A DNA stretch of 17,090 bases from Cytophagales bacterium (GTDB lineage: Bacteria > Bacteroidota > Bacteroidia > Cytophagales > Cyclobacteriaceae): NCBI GenBank assembly GCA_003500135.1, contig DNTA01000268.1, positions 1-17,090 on the forward strand, given 5' to 3'. The position numbers were made by a program, and so were the translations under genes. Under the pieces are notes generated by a model. It saw nothing but the letters and a program-made list of their open reading frames with translations. It was not told where the DNA came from and searched no databases. Shown piece after piece: positions 13,680 through 17,090 of this stretch (positions are counted from its first letter, which is position 1; every line of letters begins with the position of its first letter).

Positions 13680-15419
13680 ATGGAAGCTACACGGCAAAAA
13701 CCTAAACCCGAAACATCCGCCCAACCCCAAAAACGAAAGATGAGTGGCTCCGAAGCCGTTATCTATTCTTTACTCGCCGAAGGGGTCGATACCATTTTTG
13801 GTTATCCCGGCGGGGCGATCATGCCCATTTACGATGCCCTATACGGTTTTCAGGACCGCATCAAACATGTGCTGGTGCGCCATGAACAGGGCGCTGCTCA
13901 CGCTGCGCAGGGATATGCCCGCGTGCGCAACGAGGTGGGCGTATGCTTCGCCACCAGTGGCCCGGGCGCTACCAACCTGGTCACAGGAATAGCCGACGCC
14001 CAGATCGACTCGACACCAATCGTGTGCATAACGGGTCAGGTCCCCTCGCACTTACTGGGTACCGATTCGTTCCAGGAGTCCGATGTGTTGGGGATTTCCA
14101 TGCCGGTAACCAAATGGAACTTCCAGGTGACCAAACCCGAGGAAATTCCATGGGCCATTGCCAGGGCATTTTATATTGCCAAAACAGGACGCCCGGGACC
14201 GGTTTTGCTTGACATTACCAAAGACGCCCAGTTTGGCGAAGTGGACTTCGAGTATAAGAAATGTGAAAAAATACGCAGCTACCATCCGTATCCACCCGTA
14301 GAGGATGACAAGATATCGGCCGCTGCCGAATTGATCAATACGGCCAAAAAACCCTATCTTTTGGTAGGCCATGGCGTTTTATTGTCGGGCGCTGAGGAAC
14401 AGTTAAAAGGATTTGTGGAAAAAGCGGGCATTCCTGTCGCCTCGACCTTGCTGGGACTTTCGGCATTTCCGACAGACCACCCTCAATACGTGGGTTATCT
14501 CGGCATGCATGGAAATTACGGGCCAAATGTTAAGACCAATGAGTGCGATGTGCTGATTGCAGTAGGCATGCGCTTTGACGATCGGGTGACGGGCGATCCC
14601 AATAAATATGCCCCACAGGCCAAAGTGATCCATATTGAAATTGACCCATCGGAGATCGATAAGATCATTAAAACCTCAGTGGCCATCAATGCCGACGCGA
14701 AACAAGCCCTGGAAAAACTAACGGAGGCCGTGAAACCCAACAAACACGAGTCGTGGATACAGGAATTCAGAGACTGTGATGAGATAGAATACCAAAAAGT
14801 GATTGAGCACGACATTTACCCCAAATCGAAACAGATCCGCATGGGTGAAGTAATACGCGAGCTCAATGAGTTGACCCACGGTGAAGCCGTGCTCGTAACC
14901 GATGTAGGACAACACCAAATGGTGGCCAACCGGTACTGGAAGTTCAAAAAAAGTAATTCCAATATCACCAGTGGCGGCCTTGGCACCATGGGCTTTGCAC
15001 TTCCTGCGGCCATGGGCGCACAGGTAGCTAAACCGGATACTCCGGTTGTTTCCATTTCCGGTGACGGCGGTTTCCAGATGACCATACAGGAGCTGGGCAC
15101 CATTTCGCAATATAAAATCCCGGTCAAAATGGTGCTGCTCAACAATGACTTTCTGGGCATGGTGCGCCAGTGGCAACAACTGTTTTTTGAAAAACGCTAT
15201 TCCTTCACGGAAATGACGAATCCGGACTTTATCAAAATAGCGGAAGGTTATGGTGTGCCGGGCAAACGCATAACAGAACGCAGCGAACTGACCGGCGCCC
15301 TGAAGGAAATGTACGAATGCGAGGGGGCTTATTTATTGGAAATCGCAGTCGAAAAAGAGGAAAATGTATTCCCAATGGTGCCTTCGGGCGATTCAGTAGC
15401 TAATATCAGACTAGACTAG
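13680..15419 (+). CDS. ilvB: acetolactate synthase, large (catalytic) subunit
   Basis: This 579-residue thiamine-diphosphate enzyme joins pyruvate with pyruvate or 2-ketobutyrate, the committed step of Val/Leu and Ile synthesis. Residues 1-20 are a variable basic lead-in. The core starts MSGSEAVIYSLLAEGVDTIF, and the catalytic Glu69 lies in VRHEQGAAHAA. SGPGATNLVTGIADA follows, and the ThDP-Mg motif runs from GDGGFQM (461-467) to the paired Asn488-Asn489. The region MRFDDRVTG is the FAD-site signature. All three domains are present and the length is normal. It sits 12 bp before its regulatory subunit gene, fitting a heteromeric enzyme. Valine feedback would act through IlvN. Confidence 0.97.
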   Translation: MEATRQKPKPETSAQPQKRKMSGSEAVIYSLLAEGVDTIFGYPGGAIMPIYDALYGFQDRIKHVLVRHEQGAAHAAQGYARVRNEVGVCFATSGPGATNLVTGIADAQIDSTPIVCITGQVPSHLLGTDSFQESDVLGISMPVTKWNFQVTKPEEIPWAIARAFYIAKTGRPGPVLLDITKDAQFGEVDFEYKKCEKIRSYHPYPPVEDDKISAAAELINTAKKPYLLVGHGVLLSGAEEQLKGFVEKAGIPVASTLLGLSAFPTDHPQYVGYLGMHGNYGPNVKTNECDVLIAVGMRFDDRVTGDPNKYAPQAKVIHIEIDPSEIDKIIKTSVAINADAKQALEKLTEAVKPNKHESWIQEFRDCDEIEYQKVIEHDIYPKSKQIRMGEVIRELNELTHGEAVLVTDVGQHQMVANRYWKFKKSNSNITSGGLGTMGFALPAAMGAQVAKPDTPVVSISGDGGFQMTIQELGTISQYKIPVKMVLLNNDFLGMVRQWQQLFFEKRYSFTEMTNPDFIKIAEGYGVPGKRITERSELTGALKEMYECEGAYLLEIAVEKEENVFPMVPSGDSVANIRLD

Positions 15420-15426
15420 AAAGGAG
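15420..15426 (+). promoter_or_regulatory. strong Shine-Dalgarno site before ilvN
   Basis: AAAGGAG begins one base after the ilvB stop and lies 5 nt before the ilvN ATG at 15432. Such a full site is unusual in this window, where most starts have none, and suggests the regulatory subunit is translated efficiently and independently of ilvB. Confidence 0.65.
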
Positions 15427-15431
15427 CAAAC

Positions 15432-16028
15432 ATGTCAGATATATATCAAGATAAAACCGGCGATGCCGTTGAAAAACAATTTACACTATCGGTACTGACC
15501 GAGGACCTGCCGGGTCTTCTCAACAATGTGACCATTATTTTCACCAGGCGTAAGCTCAACATCGATATGATCAACGTGTCGTCGTCAGAAGTGCCGGGTG
15601 TAAGCCGGTATACCATCGTTTTGACCACTACACGTGAGCAGGTGGAAAAGGTGGTGAAGCAAATCCGCAAGCACATCGACGTGCTGGGAGCCTTTGTTTA
15701 TGAAGAAGACGAGATTCACTACCAGGAGATTGCACTCTACAAAGTACCCACCCGGATTTTCATGGGTGGCGTGAACGTGGAAAAAATTATCAGGGCCAAC
15801 AATGCCCGCATACTGGTAATCGAGCAGGACTATATCCTGATTGAAAAAACCGGGCATAAAGAAGATACGCAGAAACTATACGACATTCTGGAGCCATATG
15901 GCATTATGGAGTTTGTACGCTCAGGCCGGGTGGCCGTATCGAAATCAAAGAGAAAAACAGAGCAGTTCCTCGAAGAACTGGAAAATTCAAATACCCATTC
16001 ATTAAGTATAAACGGACAAAACAAGTAA
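15432..16028 (+). CDS. ilvN: acetolactate synthase, small (regulatory) subunit
   Basis: This 198-residue protein has an N-terminal ACT domain (about 17-90: TLSVLTEDLPGLLNNVTIIF, then RRKLNIDMINVSSSE). A second alpha/beta domain, typical of the AHAS small-subunit C-terminus, contains VEKIIRANNARILVIEQDY and EPYGIMEFVRSGRVAVSK. It binds IlvB, raises its activity and gives valine feedback inhibition. The length is somewhat above the 160-residue minimum because of a charged C-terminal tail. The conserved aspartate and glycine of the ACT effector site (EDLPGLLNNV) are present, so valine binding is likely. It is separated from ilvC by a single base. Confidence 0.95.
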   Translation: MSDIYQDKTGDAVEKQFTLSVLTEDLPGLLNNVTIIFTRRKLNIDMINVSSSEVPGVSRYTIVLTTTREQVEKVVKQIRKHIDVLGAFVYEEDEIHYQEIALYKVPTRIFMGGVNVEKIIRANNARILVIEQDYILIEKTGHKEDTQKLYDILEPYGIMEFVRSGRVAVSKSKRKTEQFLEELENSNTHSLSINGQNK

Positions 16029-16029
16029 A

Positions 16030-17073
16030 ATGGCAAAAATCAATTTTGGAGGAGTCGAAGAAGACGTAGTAATGCGGGAGGAATTCCCGTTGGATAAAGC
16101 ACGCGAAGTATTAAAAAATGAAACGATCGCCATCATCGGTTATGGCGTTCAGGGGCCCGGTCAGGCGCTCAACCTTCGCGACAATGGCTTTAACGTGATC
16201 GTGGGCCAGCGCAAACCCTCAAAGTCTTATGATAAGGCAATAGCCGATGGCTTTGTGGAAGGCGAAACGCTTTTCTCTATCGAAGAAGCAGCCGAAAAGG
16301 GCACCATCCTGTTCTACCTGCTTTCCGATGCAGCCCAGATTGCCGTATGGCCTACGCTAAAAAAGCACCTCACTCCCGGAAAAACATTGTATTTCTCTCA
16401 TGGATTTGCCGTGACCTACAGCGACCAAACCGGCATTATTCCTCCCGAAGATATTGACGTGGTGCTTGTAGCGCCAAAAGGTTCCGGAACCAGCTTGAGG
16501 CGTATGTTCCTGGCAGGCAAAGGCCTGAACTCCAGCTTTGCCATCCACCAGGATGCGACCGGAAAGGCCAGGGAAAAAACCATTGCGCTCGGCATCGGTG
16601 TCGGTTCGGGCTATTTGTTTGAGACCACTTTTAAAAAAGAAGTATACAGTGACCTGACCGGTGAAAGAGGCTCATTGATGGGCGCCATTCAGGGGCTTTT
16701 TGCAGCTCAGTACGAAGTGCTTCGCAGCAAAGGTCATTCGCCCTCCGAGGCATTCAATGAAACCGTGGAAGAGCTGACCGAAAGCCTGATGCCACTCGTA
16801 GCGGAAAACGGAATGGACTGGATGTATGCCAACTGCTCCACCACGGCACAACGCGGTGCGCTGGACTGGTGGAAGAAATTCAGGGACGCAGTGAAGCCCG
16901 TTATGGACGATCTGTATGAAAGTGTGGCCACCGGCAATGAAGCCCGGCTTTCTATCGAATCGAATAGCAAATCGGATTATCGCGAAAAGCTTGAAGAAGA
17001 GCTTGCCGAACTGCGCGATTCGGAAATGTGGCAGGCTGGCCGCGAAGTACGTAAGCTACGACCCAGGCAATAA
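16030..17073 (+). CDS. ilvC: ketol-acid reductoisomerase (NADPH)
   Basis: This 347-residue enzyme rearranges and reduces acetolactate or acetohydroxybutyrate to the dihydroxy acid used by IlvD. The Rossmann motif is GYGVQGPG (37-44) instead of the commoner GYGSQGHA, as I recall for the Bacteroidota-type group. The cofactor loop VGQRKPSKSY (58-67) with Arg61, Lys62 and Ser64 fits NADPH preference. His124 in YFSHGF and the metal ligands Asp208 and Glu212 in SDLTGERG are present, and the C-terminal knotted domain is complete. The length is near the class I minimum. It is the last ilv gene in view; the operon may continue beyond 17090, because no terminator is seen in the 17 bp after the stop. 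Confidence 0.96.
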   Translation: MAKINFGGVEEDVVMREEFPLDKAREVLKNETIAIIGYGVQGPGQALNLRDNGFNVIVGQRKPSKSYDKAIADGFVEGETLFSIEEAAEKGTILFYLLSDAAQIAVWPTLKKHLTPGKTLYFSHGFAVTYSDQTGIIPPEDIDVVLVAPKGSGTSLRRMFLAGKGLNSSFAIHQDATGKAREKTIALGIGVGSGYLFETTFKKEVYSDLTGERGSLMGAIQGLFAAQYEVLRSKGHSPSEAFNETVEELTESLMPLVAENGMDWMYANCSTTAQRGALDWWKKFRDAVKPVMDDLYESVATGNEARLSIESNSKSDYREKLEEELAELRDSEMWQAGREVRKLRPRQ

Positions 17074-17090
17074 ATAATTAGGGCTTCCTC

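Overview
The window reads as chromosomal DNA of a Bacteroidota bacterium, probably of the Cytophagales/Cytophagia kind. The reasons are intergenic promoters of the TTG-19/21-TAnnTTTG type, mostly no Shine-Dalgarno sequences, the DUF58-MoxR-DUF4350-DUF4129-SpoIIM-RDD membrane cluster, and the style of the IlvD and IlvC proteins. The exact genus cannot be read from the sequence. The first kilobase is visibly more AT-rich than the rest and looks accessory.

Layout. (1) 10-920, minus strand: a DUF433/DUF5615 toxin-antitoxin-like pair followed by a small membrane ORF. (2) 1033-7087, minus strand: six tightly packed, mostly overlapping genes (SpoIIM-like, polytopic membrane protein, DUF4129, DUF4350, MoxR ATPase, DUF58), with the RDD gene divergent at 7130-7861. 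They probably build one envelope-associated complex whose substrate is unknown. (3) 7864-8237: a bidirectional terminator and a small two-helix membrane-protein gene that has its own promoter but is split by an in-frame TAA. (4) 8259-10032: an MscS-type channel and, divergently, endonuclease III. The 235-bp spacer between them holds several mutually exclusive hairpins. (5) 10038-11642: a membrane-anchored GH113-like glycosidase and, divergently, a secreted CHAP/NlpC-like protein. (6) 11762-17073: the isoleucine/valine operon ilvD-ilvB-ilvN-ilvC, preceded by a leader that is a complete transcription attenuator. It has a promoter, a 5' hairpin, a 22-codon leader peptide with 13 Ile/Leu/Val codons, an antiterminator overlapping the leader stop codon, and a terminator with nine Ts ending 6 nt before ilvD.

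How it works together. IlvB/IlvN make acetolactate or acetohydroxybutyrate, IlvC reduces and isomerises it, and IlvD dehydrates it to the 2-keto acids that give valine and isoleucine. The attenuator would let charged Ile/Leu/Val tRNA levels decide whether RNA polymerase enters ilvD. This is the best-supported regulatory system in the window. Other points worth a second look are the split small gene, the nested hairpins before nth, the degenerate Fe-S motif of Nth, the degenerate metal site of the DUF58 protein and the long gene overlaps in the MoxR cluster. No insertion sequence, CRISPR array, tRNA or rRNA was seen.
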